64,000 bases of DNA. Origin: Pacificibacter maritimus. Lineage in GTDB: Bacteria > Pseudomonadota > Alphaproteobacteria > Rhodobacterales > Rhodobacteraceae. The stretch covers positions 124,001 through 188,000 of the forward strand of contig NZ_RKQK01000003.1 of the NCBI RefSeq assembly GCF_003814915.1, in the 5' to 3' direction. Positions 46,742-56,629 of this stretch are shown here, piece after piece. Under the pieces are notes generated by a model. That model ran no database searches. It was not told where the DNA came from and saw only the letters and a list, made by a program, of their open reading frames with translations. Each line of letters starts with the position of its first letter. Positions within the stretch are counted from its first letter, which is position 1. Made by a program: the position numbers and the translations under genes.

Positions 46742-49700
46742 ATGCCTAAAAGAACCGATATCTCATCCATCATGATCATTGGCGCGGGACCGATTGTTAT
46801 CGGCCAAGCCTGTGAGTTTGACTATTCTGGTGCACAAGCCTGTAAAGCGCTGCGCGAAGAAGGCTACCGTGTCATTCTGGTGAACTCGAACCCTGCGACG
46901 ATCATGACCGATCCGGGCCTTGCAGATGCGACTTACATCGAACCTATCACGGCCGAAGTTGTCGCCAAGATTATCGAAAAAGAGCGCCCCGACGCATTGC
47001 TGCCCACCATGGGCGGTCAAACTGGCCTCAACACAGCGCTTGAGCTGGATGACTTGGGCGTTTTGGAAAAATTCAACGTGGAACTGATTGGCGCGAAACG
47101 TGCCGCGATCGAAATGGCAGAAGATCGCAAACTGTTCCGCGAAGCGATGGATCGTTTGGGCATCGAAAACCCGAAAGCTGAAATCGTGGCCGCGCCAAAA
47201 GGCGAAGATGGCAAATACGACATTGCAGCTGGTATGAAAGACGCCTTCGCAGTGCTTGAAGAAATCGGTCTGCCAGCGATCATTCGTCCGGCCTTCACTT
47301 TGGGTGGTACAGGCGGCGGTGTTGCATATAACCGCGACGACTACGAACATTTCTGTCGCTCTGGCTTGGAAGCCTCGCCAATGGCACAGATCCTTGTGGA
47401 CGAAAGCCTGCTGGGGTGGAAAGAATACGAAATGGAAGTGGTCCGCGACACAGCAGACAACGCCATCATCGTGTGTTCGATTGAGAACGTCGACCCAATG
47501 GGCGTGCACACAGGCGACTCTGTGACTGTGGCCCCTGCGCTCACTTTGACCGACAAAGAATACCAATTGATGCGCACCCATTCGATCAATGTGTTGCGCG
47601 AAATTGGCGTGGAAACGGGCGGATCAAACGTGCAGTGGTCTGTGAACCCAGCTGACGGCCGCATGGTTGTCATCGAGATGAACCCACGCGTGTCACGTTC
47701 TTCTGCCTTGGCGTCCAAAGCGACCGGTTTCCCGATTGCGAAAATTGCAGCCAAACTTGCAGTTGGCTACACTTTGGATGAACTCGACAACGACATCACC
47801 AAAGTGACTCCAGCATCCTTTGAGCCGACAATCGACTATGTTGTCACCAAAATCCCGCGCTTTGCTTTTGAAAAATTCGCAGGCTCTGAGCCAAACTTGT
47901 CGACCGCGATGAAATCCGTGGGCGAAGTCATGGCGATTGGCCGCACCTTCCACGAATCCATGCAAAAAGCATTGGCGTCGATGGAAACGGGCCTCACAGG
48001 GTTTGACGAGATCGAAATCGAAGGCGCGCCTGAGAAATCCGCAGTCATCAAAGCATTGTCCAAAGCCACACCAGATCGTTTGCGCGTGATCGCCCAAGCC
48101 ATCCGTTTTGGCCTGACCAACGACGAAATCCATGCAGCGAACTCATACGACCCTTGGTTCCTTGAGCGCATCCGCGAAATCGTTGACGCTGAGACAACGA
48201 TCCGCAAAGAAGGCTTGCCTGTTTCCGAAGACGGATTGCGCCGCGTGAAAATGCTCGGCTTTACAGACGCGCGTTTGGCCACACTCACAGGCCGCGACGA
48301 GGCCAACATTCGCCGTGCACGCCGCAACTTGGGCGTCAATGCCGTATTCAAACGCATCGACACCTGTGCAGCGGAATTTGAAGCGCAAACACCTTACATG
48401 TACTCCACCTACGAAGCGCCGATGATGGGCGAAGTCGAATGTGAAGCGCGCCCTTCTGATCGCAAAAAAGTGGTGATCTTGGGCGGCGGTCCGAACCGTA
48501 TCGGCCAAGGCATCGAGTTTGACTACTGCTGTTGTCACGCCTGTTTCTCGCTGACCGAACAGGGTTACGAGACCATCATGATCAACTGTAACCCTGAAAC
48601 AGTGTCCACAGATTACGACACGTCTGATCGTTTGTACTTCGAACCGCTGACATTCGAACACGTGATGGAAATTCTGCGCGTTGAACAAGACAAGGGCACA
48701 TTGCACGGCGTTATCGTACAATTCGGCGGTCAGACACCTCTGAAATTGGCCAACGCTTTGGAAGCTGAGGGCATTCCAATCTTGGGCACCTCCCCTGACG
48801 CTATTGATTTGGCCGAAGATCGCGAGCGCTTCCAAGATCTTGTGAACCGTCTTGAATTGAAGCAGCCGAAAAACGGTATCGCATCGACAGATGCCGAAGC
48901 GATCGAAATTGCGGCTGAAATCGGCTTTCCGTTGGTGATCCGCCCTTCCTATGTTTTGGGTGGTCGTGCGATGGAAATCGTCCGCGATATGGACCAGCTG
49001 AAACGCTATATTTCTTCTGCGGTTGTGGTTTCTGGCGACAGCCCTGTGTTGCTCGACAGCTACCTGTCTGGCGCAGTTGAGATCGACGTTGATGCGTTAT
49101 GTGACGGCACAGACGTGCATGTCGCGGGCATCATGCAGCACATTGAGGAAGCGGGCGTGCACTCAGGCGATTCCGCTTGTTCTTTGCCGCCATATTCTTT
49201 GTCAGATGACATCATCGCAGAGCTGCACCGCCAGACCCGCGCCTTGGCTTTGGCGCTGAACGTGGTCGGTTTGATGAATATCCAGTTCGCGGTCAAAGAC
49301 AATGAGATCTACCTGATCGAAGTCAACCCGCGCGCCTCACGCACTGTGCCTTTCGTGGCCAAGGCCGTGAATTCACCCATCGCATCCATCGCAGCCCGCG
49401 TGATGGCAGGTGAACCTTTGGCCAGCTTTGATCTGGTCGACAGCTCTAAAACAGGTCGTTTCGCGGTGAAAGAAGCGGTCTTGCCGTTTGCGCGCTTCCC
49501 TGGTGTCGACACAATCCTCGGGCCAGAAATGCGCTCTACAGGTGAGGTCATGGGCTCTGACAAAACCTTTGCTCGTGCTTTCTTGAAAGCTCAGCTTGGC
49601 GCTGGCACGGTTCTACCAGAGACTGGCAAAGTCTTCTTGTCGATCAAAGACATGGATAAAACCGACGCCACGATTGAAGCTGCGACAACACTTGTGGATC

Positions 49701-50020
49701 TCGGGTTCGAAATCGTCGCCACCCGTGGCACAGCTGCATTTTTGACTGAAAAAGGCGTGGCCAGCACGGTTGTGAACAAAGTCTATGAGGGCCGCCCAAA
49801 TATTGTGGACATGCTGAAAAACGACGACATCGCGCTGGTGCTCAACACCACCGAGGGCGCACAAGCCGTTGAAGACAGCCGCGAAATCCGTAAAGTGGCA
49901 CTTTATGACAAGATCCCCTACTTCACCACTGCCGCAGGCGCTCATGCCGCTGCTATGGCGATGAAGTCACGCGGCGAAGGCGAGATCGAAGTCGAAAGCT
50001 TGCAAGAGCAGGCTATGTAA
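46742..50020 (+). CDS. carB: Carbamoyl-phosphate synthase large subunit
   Basis: 1092 residues, full length. Two ATP-grasp halves (N-terminal carboxyphosphate domain from [22 protein letters not shown]; second half from [20 protein letters not shown]) with an oligomerisation segment between, and a C-terminal methylglyoxal-synthase-like allosteric domain. Makes carbamoyl phosphate for arginine (argF is at 24.4 kb) and pyrimidines. carA is not in the window. Start at the ATG at 46742, which gives the family N-terminus MPKRTDI. A terminator follows. Confidence 0.98.
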   Translation: MPKRTDISSIMIIGAGPIVIGQACEFDYSGAQACKALREEGYRVILVNSNPATIMTDPGLADATYIEPITAEVVAKIIEKERPDALLPTMGGQTGLNTALELDDLGVLEKFNVELIGAKRAAIEMAEDRKLFREAMDRLGIENPKAEIVAAPKGEDGKYDIAAGMKDAFAVLEEIGLPAIIRPAFTLGGTGGGVAYNRDDYEHFCRSGLEASPMAQILVDESLLGWKEYEMEVVRDTADNAIIVCSIENVDPMGVHTGDSVTVAPALTLTDKEYQLMRTHSINVLREIGVETGGSNVQWSVNPADGRMVVIEMNPRVSRSSALASKATGFPIAKIAAKLAVGYTLDELDNDITKVTPASFEPTIDYVVTKIPRFAFEKFAGSEPNLSTAMKSVGEVMAIGRTFHESMQKALASMETGLTGFDEIEIEGAPEKSAVIKALSKATPDRLRVIAQAIRFGLTNDEIHAANSYDPWFLERIREIVDAETTIRKEGLPVSEDGLRRVKMLGFTDARLATLTGRDEANIRRARRNLGVNAVFKRIDTCAAEFEAQTPYMYSTYEAPMMGEVECEARPSDRKKVVILGGGPNRIGQGIEFDYCCCHACFSLTEQGYETIMINCNPETVSTDYDTSDRLYFEPLTFEHVMEILRVEQDKGTLHGVIVQFGGQTPLKLANALEAEGIPILGTSPDAIDLAEDRERFQDLVNRLELKQPKNGIASTDAEAIEIAAEIGFPLVIRPSYVLGGRAMEIVRDMDQLKRYISSAVVVSGDSPVLLDSYLSGAVEIDVDALCDGTDVHVAGIMQHIEEAGVHSGDSACSLPPYSLSDDIIAELHRQTRALALALNVVGLMNIQFAVKDNEIYLIEVNPRASRTVPFVAKAVNSPIASIAARVMAGEPLASFDLVDSSKTGRFAVKEAVLPFARFPGVDTILGPEMRSTGEVMGSDKTFARAFLKAQLGAGTVLPETGKVFLSIKDMDKTDATIEAATTLVDLGFEIVATRGTAAFLTEKGVASTVVNKVYEGRPNIVDMLKNDDIALVLNTTEGAQAVEDSREIRKVALYDKIPYFTTAAGAHAAAMAMKSRGEGEIEVESLQEQAM

Positions 50021-50040
50021 AACGTCAGCCAATCCAAAGA

Positions 50041-50070
50041 AAAGGGCGTCCCAAGTGGGCGCCTTTTTTC
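50041..50070 (+). terminator. Intrinsic terminator of carB
   Basis: GGCG-T-CCC paired with GGGCGCC (one bulged T), AAGT loop, T6 tail. Confidence 0.8.
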
Positions 50071-50370
50071 GTTTCATATGCTTGCGGCTTGCAAATACCC
50101 TTGACTTATCACGCGCCCTGCCCCATGTGCCACATATCCACCGCCCATGCTGCCGCGTGAGCAGCCACGCACTTGTGCGTCTCAGCGCTGGATATAGGGC
50201 GATTTGATCGCCCATAGGTTCCCACATTCACGCGAGGGGTCCGGCGGGATAACAGGTTTGGCGTGATGCCAATCACTGGTGACCTTTCCCGCGACCATTG
50301 ATCCGCATGGCCCCATTGGGCGTATGTGGTGTTCCGCGTGTGGGAATTTTATTCTCACAGAAAGAGATAC
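50071..50370. other. 300-bp leader/promoter region before the DEAD-box gene
   Basis: No gene on either strand. Contains a GGGCGA/TCGCCC hairpin (about 50196-50212) and a TTGACT hexamer near 50102 without a matching -10. DEAD-box helicase genes often have long regulated leaders, but no cold-shock motif is recognisable here. Confidence 0.4.
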
Positions 50371-51690
50371 ATGACTGATTTTACAATGCTCGGCCTCAAG
50401 CCGCGCCTTTTGACTATGCTCAACGACATGGGCCTAAAAGAACCAACGCCAATCCAAGCGCGTGCTATTCCAGAAGTGATGAATGGTCGCGATGTTATGG
50501 GCTTGGCCCAAACGGGTACAGGCAAAACGCTGGCCTTTGGTCTGCCATTGATGGATCAACTTTTGGGCGCAGGCACCAAACCGAACGCGAAAACAACCCG
50601 CGCTTTGATCTTGGCCCCGACCCGCGAGTTGGTGAACCAGATCGCAGACAGCCTGTTTCCGTTCATGAAAGACACACACCTGAAAATCAACCGTGTGGTT
50701 GGTGGTGTATCTATCAACGCACAGGTCAAACGCCTTGAGCGCGGCACCGACGTTTTGGTGGCCACACCGGGTCGCTTGATGGACCTTATTGATCGCCGCG
50801 CCATTCGTTTGGATGAAACATCCTTTTTGGTGCTCGATGAAGCGGACCAGATGCTTGATATGGGCTTTATTCACGCGTTGCGTAAACTGGTGCCAATGCT
50901 GGCCAAAGAGCGTCAAACAATGCTGTTTTCAGCCACAATGAACAAGCACATGAACGAGATGGCGCAAAGCTATTTGACCTCTCCTGTACGCATCGAAGTG
51001 TCCCCTGCTGGGCGTGCTGCCGATAAGATCGAACAGGAAGTTCACTATGTTGGCCAGTCCGACAAGCCTGATCTGTTGAAAAAACACCTGAGCACTCACA
51101 AAGGTGAGTTGGCACTCGTTTTCGCACGCACCAAACACGGTGCGGAACGCATGTCGAAACAGTTGGAAGCCGCAGGGTATAAATCCGGGTCCATCCACGG
51201 CAACAAATCCCAAGGTCAACGTGAGCGCACGTTGAAAATGGCCCGTGATGGTCAGTTGGATGTGCTGGTGGCGACAGATGTTGCTGCACGTGGCATCGAC
51301 ATTCCATTGGTGCGCTACGTGTACAATTATGAGCTCCCAAACGTGCCTGAAAACTATGTGCACCGTATTGGTCGAACCGCTCGCGCGGGTCGTGATGGCA
51401 AGGCTGTGGCATTTTGTTCGCCAGCTGAATTGGGCGAATTCCGTGCGATTGAGAAAGTGATGAAAATCTCGATCCCTGTCGCAACACCTGCGTCTTGGTC
51501 CGATGATGCGGCCATGCCTGGTCCGAAACGTGGCGGCGGTGGCGGTGGTGGTCGTCGCGGCGGCGGTGGCGGCGGTGGTCGTCGTGGTGGCGGTGGATTT
51601 AAATCCGGCGGCGGACGTCCAGGCGGCAATGGCGTCAAATCGGGCAAGCCAAGTGGCGGTCGCCCACGTCGCAGCAAAACATCTGCATAA
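50371..51690 (+). CDS. DEAD-box ATP-dependent RNA helicase (RhlE-like) with Arg/Gly-rich tail
   Basis: 439 residues. All core motifs are present: Q motif (PTPIQARAIP), AQTGTGKT, PTREL, TPGRL, VLDEADQMLDMGF, FSAT, and HRIGRTARAG. After residue ~385 the protein becomes a Gly/Arg tail with GGGGGGGRRGG units and a Lys/Ser/Gly end, typical of RhlE-type helicases that bind RNA non-specifically. Unwinds short RNA duplexes in ribosome assembly or RNA decay. Start at the ATG at 50371 after AAAGAGA. Confidence 0.95.
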   Translation: MTDFTMLGLKPRLLTMLNDMGLKEPTPIQARAIPEVMNGRDVMGLAQTGTGKTLAFGLPLMDQLLGAGTKPNAKTTRALILAPTRELVNQIADSLFPFMKDTHLKINRVVGGVSINAQVKRLERGTDVLVATPGRLMDLIDRRAIRLDETSFLVLDEADQMLDMGFIHALRKLVPMLAKERQTMLFSATMNKHMNEMAQSYLTSPVRIEVSPAGRAADKIEQEVHYVGQSDKPDLLKKHLSTHKGELALVFARTKHGAERMSKQLEAAGYKSGSIHGNKSQGQRERTLKMARDGQLDVLVATDVAARGIDIPLVRYVYNYELPNVPENYVHRIGRTARAGRDGKAVAFCSPAELGEFRAIEKVMKISIPVATPASWSDDAAMPGPKRGGGGGGGRRGGGGGGGRRGGGGFKSGGGRPGGNGVKSGKPSGGRPRRSKTSA

Positions 51691-51694
51691 GATA

Positions 51695-51722
51695 AAAACG
51701 GCGCCTCATCGGGCGCCGTTTT
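51695..51722. terminator. Terminator after the DEAD-box gene, bidirectional
   Basis: Perfect 11-bp stem AAAACGGCGCC/GGCGCCGTTTT with TCATCG loop between convergent genes; T-rich on one side and A-rich on the other. Confidence 0.85.
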
Positions 51723-51750
51723 CAATTCAAGATCGCTGTAAGCAAATGGC

Positions 51751-52212
51751 TTAGGTCGCTTCGTCTTCCAGATGCATTTTCATCGACACAAGCACCTGCT
51801 GCAATTCCAATGTTTCGCGCAATAGGCGCTTGGCTTCATTGATCGTAATGACGCCATCTTCCATCGAAGCGGTGTATTCCCCCATCAACATGGCAAAGCG
51901 TTGGGACAGTGCGATCACATCGGCATTTACGCCTCCGACTTTTTCAGGCGTGTTCTTATGAGACTGGTCGTAAGACAGGGTGATGCCACGCAATTCAGCC
52001 AAGGCGGATGTCACATGCGGATAGCTGGCAGCGGCTTCGAGCTGCGCCACAGCATCCACAGGCATAAAGCGATCGGCATGTTCATCTGATGTGGAATAAT
52101 ACCGCCCCAAGGTGGCCTTTGATTTGCCCGTCAAAGCGCAAGCTGCTTCTAAACCGACATCTTTCACAAGCGCTTCAGCGTGTTTTTTCAAATAGCTACC
52201 AGAGGCGTTCAT
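51751..52212 (-). CDS. Conserved small protein with HTH-like N-terminus
   Basis: 153 residues. The N-terminal part (KDVGLEAACALTGKSKATLGRYYS, residues 18-41) reads like a helix-turn-helix of the phage CII/regulatory type; the C-terminal part is helical with heptad-like spacing (NEAKRLLRETLELQQVLVSMKMHLE). Seen in roseobacter chromosomes as an uncharacterised regulator-like protein. No phage genes are near. Could be a DNA-binding housekeeping factor; function not assigned. Confidence 0.7.
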   Translation of the reverse strand: MNASGSYLKKHAEALVKDVGLEAACALTGKSKATLGRYYSTSDEHADRFMPVDAVAQLEAAASYPHVTSALAELRGITLSYDQSHKNTPEKVGGVNADVIALSQRFAMLMGEYTASMEDGVITINEAKRLLRETLELQQVLVSMKMHLEDEAT

Positions 52213-52557
52213 CGTTCATCCCATTTAAAATCAGCCCCCGACTTAGGGGGAATTCTCAATCTGGTTTCCCATTATCAAACTTCATAGCACATGCAAAACT
52301 TTAATCTACCTGCTGTTGCTAGGGTTTATGAGTTTAGCGCGCCTTGCGCCAAAACGCGATAGTCGGGGGAAGGTGTTTTTTGTGGCTTCGGTCACAGGTG
52401 TTTAAATGTGTTTTTGTCTTGCGTCTCTCATCCCAAATGTTTGCGCAACTGTGTTTCCAGTATTTAACATTCGCCCCCCGACTTGAGCGCCTTTTTTACG
52501 GGACAAAGGGTTCAGTTTCTCTTGATCAATGGCCTTTCATTGGGCAAACCCTGTGCC
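52213..52557. other. 345-bp divergent intergenic region
   Basis: No gene visible. Contains a CCCCC/GGGGG hairpin (about 52234-52250) just upstream of the 51.8-kb gene, and the related string CCCCCCGACTTGAG at about 52474-52487, so the word CCCCCGACTT occurs twice. Promoters for both divergent genes are expected here; none is clear. Confidence 0.4.
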
Positions 52558-53160
52558 ATGGCAAAACTGTATTTTCAATATTCGACCATGAACGCTGGCA
52601 AATCGACGTTATTGTTGCAGGCTGCACATAACTATCGTGAACGCGGAATGGAAACCTATCTGATCACCGCGCAATTCGATAATCGTGCAGGCGAAGGTCG
52701 CATTGCATCGCGCATTGGCATTGGTGAGCGGGCTGATACCTTTGGCGAAAACGAAGATTTATTCGCGAAGACCCAAGCCCGCTTGGAAAAATCACAGGTC
52801 GCTTGCATCTTTATAGACGAAGCTCAGTTTCTATCCAAAGCGCAGGTCTGGCAGTTGGCGCGGGTGGTTGATGATTTGGGCGTGCCCGTAATGGCATACG
52901 GATTACGCTTGGATTTTCAGGGCAACCTGTTTGAAGGTTCGGCCGCGCTGCTGGCCTTGGCCGACGAAATGCGCGAGGTGCGCACCATCTGCCACTGCGG
53001 GCGCAAAGCAACGATGGTCGTGCGCAAGGCCGAAGATGGCACCGTCTTGACGGATGGTGCACAGGTCGAAATCGGGGGCAATGAACGTTATGTTTCCTTG
53101 TGCCGCCGTCACTGGCGCGAGGAAACAGGTGACCTAAGGTCACCCGCACCAAGACCATAA
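52558..53160 (+). CDS. tdk: Thymidine kinase
   Basis: 200 residues, type II (TK1-like). P-loop MNAGKST at 11-17, catalytic Glu in FIDEAQF, and the lasso region with zinc cysteines (CHCGRKA, LCRRHW). Phosphorylates thymidine in nucleotide salvage. Start at the ATG at 52558, which gives MAKLYFQYSTMNAGKS; the frame is open further upstream. Confidence 0.96.
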   Translation: MAKLYFQYSTMNAGKSTLLLQAAHNYRERGMETYLITAQFDNRAGEGRIASRIGIGERADTFGENEDLFAKTQARLEKSQVACIFIDEAQFLSKAQVWQLARVVDDLGVPVMAYGLRLDFQGNLFEGSAALLALADEMREVRTICHCGRKATMVVRKAEDGTVLTDGAQVEIGGNERYVSLCRRHWREETGDLRSPAPRP

Positions 53161-53214
53161 CGCACAATCAAACAAAGCCATCTCGATACTCACGCTTTGA
53201 TCACGAAAAAGTGA

Positions 53215-54159
53215 TCAAAGCGCATTGGGAAGTGACTTTTGCGCCACAAAAGCGTGCAGATTTTCGATCACCATAGCCCCCATTGACCTGCGCACTTCCA
53301 ACGCTGCGGTGCCCAAATGCGGTAAAAGACTGCAGTTGGGCAGATCAATCAGCGCTTGCGGCACATGTGGTTCGTGTTCGTAAACATCCAAACCAGCCCC
53401 AGCGATAACGCCGTTTTGCAGCGCATCAATCAAAGCGCTTTCATCAATGATGTCTCCACGGGCAATATTGACCAAAACCGCGTGCTTCTGCATCGCCGAC
53501 AATTGTGCGGCACCAATAATGTGATGCGTCGCAGGGGTCGCAGGCAGGGCCAAGACGACAATATCAGCGTGTTCCATCACCTCTTCGATGCTGTCCAATT
53601 GATGACAGGGCACGTCAAATTCTTGCACTTCAGAGCGGTTGTAGCAGACGACATTCATATCGAACCCAAAGTGGCAGCGCTTGGCAATTGCCTTGCCGAT
53701 CCGCCCCATACCAATCACGCCCAAAGTTTTGCCCGTTACATGCAACCCCAAAAGCTGGGTCGGTGCCCAGCCCGTCCAATCGCCACTGCGCAGCAAAGCT
53801 TCACCTTCTGAGGCGCGTCTGGCAGTCATCAAGATCAACATCATGGCAATATCGGCTGTGGCATCGGTCACCGCACCTGGCGTATTGCTGACCTGCATGC
53901 CAGCAGCCTTGGCCGCAGCGACATCGATGTGATTGAACCCCACACCAAAATTGACCAAAGCCTTGCACCGCAGATTTCCCTCAAACGCTTCGGTCGAAAA
54001 CTGATCGCCCAAGGTCAGCAAAATCGCGTCATAGTCCTTCATAGCTTGGCGCGCTTCGTCGAGGCGCATAGCACCGCCTGCACGAAAGGTTGTGTCGAAG
54101 TGAGCGCTCAGTTCGGCTTCAACAGTTTCGGGCATGGATTGTGTGACCAGCAGCTTCAA
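53215..54159 (-). CDS. D-2-hydroxyacid dehydrogenase (glyoxylate/hydroxypyruvate reductase-like)
   Basis: 314 residues. NAD(P) loop GMGRIG at 150-155, catalytic Arg234 (NIARGD), Glu263 (YEHEP) and His281 (LPHLGTA). The substrate segment NFGVGFNHIDV fits the glyoxylate/hydroxypyruvate reductase branch. Its start overlaps the csaA stop by 4 bp (ATGA), so it is the last gene of the proC-csaA run. Confidence 0.9.
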   Translation of the reverse strand: MKLLVTQSMPETVEAELSAHFDTTFRAGGAMRLDEARQAMKDYDAILLTLGDQFSTEAFEGNLRCKALVNFGVGFNHIDVAAAKAAGMQVSNTPGAVTDATADIAMMLILMTARRASEGEALLRSGDWTGWAPTQLLGLHVTGKTLGVIGMGRIGKAIAKRCHFGFDMNVVCYNRSEVQEFDVPCHQLDSIEEVMEHADIVVLALPATPATHHIIGAAQLSAMQKHAVLVNIARGDIIDESALIDALQNGVIAGAGLDVYEHEPHVPQALIDLPNCSLLPHLGTAALEVRRSMGAMVIENLHAFVAQKSLPNAL

Positions 54160-54497
54160 TGCAAACGCCCCCCTATTGGCACATCTTGATCGGGGCGCGC
54201 CAAAACAACATTGCCCACCTCATCAGGAAAGCCCAAAACCAAGACTTCGGACATGAATTTGCCGATTTGTCGCGGTGGAAAATTGACGACAGCCATCACT
54301 TGAGTGCCGATCAGATCTTTGGGTTTATAATGCGCTGTGATTTGGGCTGATGATTTCTTTTCGCCGATATCACCGCCAAAATCGATCCAAAGCTTAATCG
54401 CGGGTTGGCGTGCTTCGGGGTAAGGTTCAGCGCGGGTGATCACACCTGCGCGCACATCCACCTTTAGAAAGTCGTCGTAACTGATTTCGCTATCCAT
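54156..54497 (-). CDS. csaA: CsaA-type tRNA-binding protein
   Basis: 113 residues, a single EMAP/OB-fold tRNA-binding domain (FLKVDVRAGVITRAEP, FPPRQIGKFMSEVLVLG). CsaA proteins bind tRNA and have been called secretion chaperones. Its ATG overlaps the proC stop by one base (TAATG), so translation is coupled. Confidence 0.92.
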   Translation of the reverse strand: MDSEISYDDFLKVDVRAGVITRAEPYPEARQPAIKLWIDFGGDIGEKKSSAQITAHYKPKDLIGTQVMAVVNFPPRQIGKFMSEVLVLGFPDEVGNVVLARPDQDVPIGGRLH

Positions 54498-55300
54498 TAT
54501 GCAAGCTCCGCATCGCGTTTCATGGCCGCTTTGATCGCGCGGTCCAAAAGGGGTGGAAAACCGTTTTCTTCATCCATCAAGACCCGCAGGGCTTCGGCTG
54601 TGACCCCATTGGGAGAGGTCACGTTGACGCGCAGTTGCGTTGGGGTTTCATCGGTTTCTTCTGCCAAGACCCCTGCCCCCGCAACAGTCGCTTTCGCCAA
54701 TTGCAAAGCCATATCTTCAGGCAGGCCTGCCGCAGTGCCCGCCGCGGCCATGGTTTCGATCAGGTGGAACACATAGGCGGGGCCGCATCCAGACACAGCC
54801 GTTAAGGCACGAATTTGCCCTTCATTTTCCAGTTGCACAACCTGACCTACGGCCTGCAACAATTCATCCGCCAATTGAATTTGATCGGCAGTAACACGGG
54901 CATTGCCCACAATCCCCGTCACCCCGCGCCCGATGGCAGAGGGCGTATTTGGCATAGCGCGGATGATGGGGGTCTTATCCCCCAACATTTCTTCATAGCT
55001 GGCCAAACTGATACCAGCAGCCACAGACAGGAACACAGTCGATCCATTGCCTAACGCCTTTAGGCTCGGCAGAGCTTCGGCCATTTTTTGAGGTTTCACA
55101 GCCAGCAAAACAATTGCGGGATCTTCAGGCAGATCTGTATTGATATTAACGCCTGTTGACTTCACCCAATCCGATGGGCGCGGCGCAATCACAGTCACTG
55201 AGCTGGGCGGCAGGCCGCCATCTAGCCAGCCTTTCAGCATCGCAGAGCCCATTTTACCACAGCCCAAAAGAACCAAACCGCGTTTTTTAAGATCATCCAT
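54497..55300 (-). CDS. proC: Pyrroline-5-carboxylate reductase
   Basis: 267 residues. NAD(P)-binding LLGCGKMGSAMLKGW at the N-terminus, RAMPNTPSAIGRG, and the C-terminal LTAVSGCGPAYVFHLIE helix that binds substrate. Last step of proline synthesis. The ATG at 55300 has GGAGTG upstream. A GC-rich hairpin separates it from the ybjN gene. Confidence 0.96.
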   Translation of the reverse strand: MDDLKKRGLVLLGCGKMGSAMLKGWLDGGLPPSSVTVIAPRPSDWVKSTGVNINTDLPEDPAIVLLAVKPQKMAEALPSLKALGNGSTVFLSVAAGISLASYEEMLGDKTPIIRAMPNTPSAIGRGVTGIVGNARVTADQIQLADELLQAVGQVVQLENEGQIRALTAVSGCGPAYVFHLIETMAAAGTAAGLPEDMALQLAKATVAGAGVLAEETDETPTQLRVNVTSPNGVTAEALRVLMDEENGFPPLLDRAIKAAMKRDAELA

Positions 55301-55327
55301 GCCACACTCCATTTGCAAATAAATAGA

Positions 55328-55347
55328 CCCCCTGAGGGTTCAGGGGG
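55328..55347. other. Perfect GC-rich hairpin between ybjN and proC
   Basis: CCCCCTGA/TCAGGGGG with a 4-nt loop. Read on the minus strand it is followed by TCTATTTATTTG, so termination would be weak; it may attenuate read-through from the upstream gene. Confidence 0.6.
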
Positions 55348-55422
55348 CAGTGTAGACAGTCTCGATAGAGGTGCAACACGAAGCCTGCGCACACGCTTAT
55401 TTTCGCGCAAGCATGGATGCGA

Positions 55423-55923
55423 CTAGGCGCGTCCGTAAGCTTCGCGGATCGCGATATCCATGGCACTTTTCGGGTCACGTTCGGCCCAAGCCACCAATTG
55501 AAACGCGGGATAAAACCGTTCGGAGGCCGCAACAGCTGAATTGATCATACGATCCACTTGCTCAGACACGGCGACCTGCCCACCATCAAGTGACAAGCCG
55601 TAGCGAAAGACCATCAAACGCTGATCTTGCCAATACGTGAAAGAGCCTGTCCAACATTCGTCATTCGCGTGATTGAGCACTTCGAACATCTGCGGCAGGC
55701 GTTCTGCGGGAGGATCCATGTCAAAGGTCGAAATCAAGCGCAGGGTTTCATCATAGTCGGACCATGCCAAAGTGATAGAATAGGTACGCCACTGCCCTTC
55801 GACAGCCATTGAAATTTGATCATCCCCGACACGATCAAATTCCCATTCATGGGTCAGGGCAAGGTGTTCGACTAAATCGATCGGGTGTAGGTCTTCAGAA
55901 AAAGATGGCTCGTTCAGCGACAT
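55423..55923 (-). CDS. YbjN domain-containing protein
   Basis: 166 residues. Has HLALTHEWEFDRVGDDQISM and the WSDYDETLRLISTFDMDPP segment of the YbjN family (type III secretion chaperone-like fold), with FYPAFQLVAW near the end. Usually regulatory or chaperone-like; no specific role is evident. Directly upstream of proC, as in many alphaproteobacteria. Confidence 0.9.
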   Translation of the reverse strand: MSLNEPSFSEDLHPIDLVEHLALTHEWEFDRVGDDQISMAVEGQWRTYSITLAWSDYDETLRLISTFDMDPPAERLPQMFEVLNHANDECWTGSFTYWQDQRLMVFRYGLSLDGGQVAVSEQVDRMINSAVAASERFYPAFQLVAWAERDPKSAMDIAIREAYGRA

Positions 55924-56165
55924 GTGCAGCCTCGCTTTATTGTTTTGGCCTTTGGCTTTGCGATGTATCCCATCACCACCACCAAGACTTGGTGCCTAAT
56001 CTAGGGGCGGCAGGAACGCTTGCGCCCTATACAATATATGGTGTGCCAAAAGCGCCCCGTCTGTAAAGCGAAACTTTTGGGTTATCCCCAGCTAATGCAG
56101 TTACCCACAGATAGACTGTGGTCACATGCGCAAAACTGGGGCAAAGACTGCCATGCCTCAGACAC

Positions 56166-56194
56166 AAAAAAGGGGGCACCTGATGCCCCCTTTT
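56166..56194 (-). terminator. Intrinsic terminator of ubiK
   Basis: Minus-strand stem AAAAGGGGGCA/TGCCCCCTTTT with 5-nt loop and a T-run (A's 56166-56171). Confidence 0.9.
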
Positions 56195-56219
56195 CAAATA
56201 TATCTGCCTTTGGTGTCGC

Positions 56220-56489
56220 TTAGGACTTGGAAGATTTCTTGGCGGGTTTTGCCGCTGCTTCCAAAGCCTCAAGGCGCGCTGTGAGGGCAATGTTTTCTTC
56301 GCGGGCTTTTTGCGCCATCAAACGCACGGCCTCAAATTCATCACGGGTGACAAAATCACGATCCGCCAACCAACGGTCCACCAAGCTTTTCAGCGCGGTA
56401 TCCGCTTCGTCTTTGGCCCCTTGGGCCACGCCCATCGCGTTGGTCATAAGCTGGGAAAAATCATCAAGAATTTTATTGCGCGTTTGCAT
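56220..56489 (-). CDS. ubiK: UbiK-like accessory factor (BMFP family)
   Basis: 89 residues. NKILDDFSQLMTNAMGVAQGAKDE, then FVTRDEFEAVRLMAQKAREEN and a coiled-coil with an Ala/Lys tail: the membrane-fusogenic BMFP/UbiK layout. UbiK supports ubiquinone synthesis in gammaproteobacteria; the alphaproteobacterial form is inferred. The ATG at 56489 gives the family start. Divergent from lgt. Confidence 0.88.
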   Translation of the reverse strand: MQTRNKILDDFSQLMTNAMGVAQGAKDEADTALKSLVDRWLADRDFVTRDEFEAVRLMAQKAREENIALTARLEALEAAAKPAKKSSKS

Positions 56490-56629
56490 GGGCTCTCCAG
56501 TGCAGCTTTGAAGCGCGCAAGGGGCCAAGAGCCGCAGACACGCTGATTTGATTGTCCTGACTGTATATGGGGCGATAGAGTGCAAATCGCAAGCTTGACT
56601 CTTGCCCTTTCGCTACGACAGATGCGCAC

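Noticed and set aside
46763-47581. 272-residue open frame antisense to carB
   Set aside because: Shadow of carB; histidine- and phenylalanine-rich translation typical of an antisense frame.
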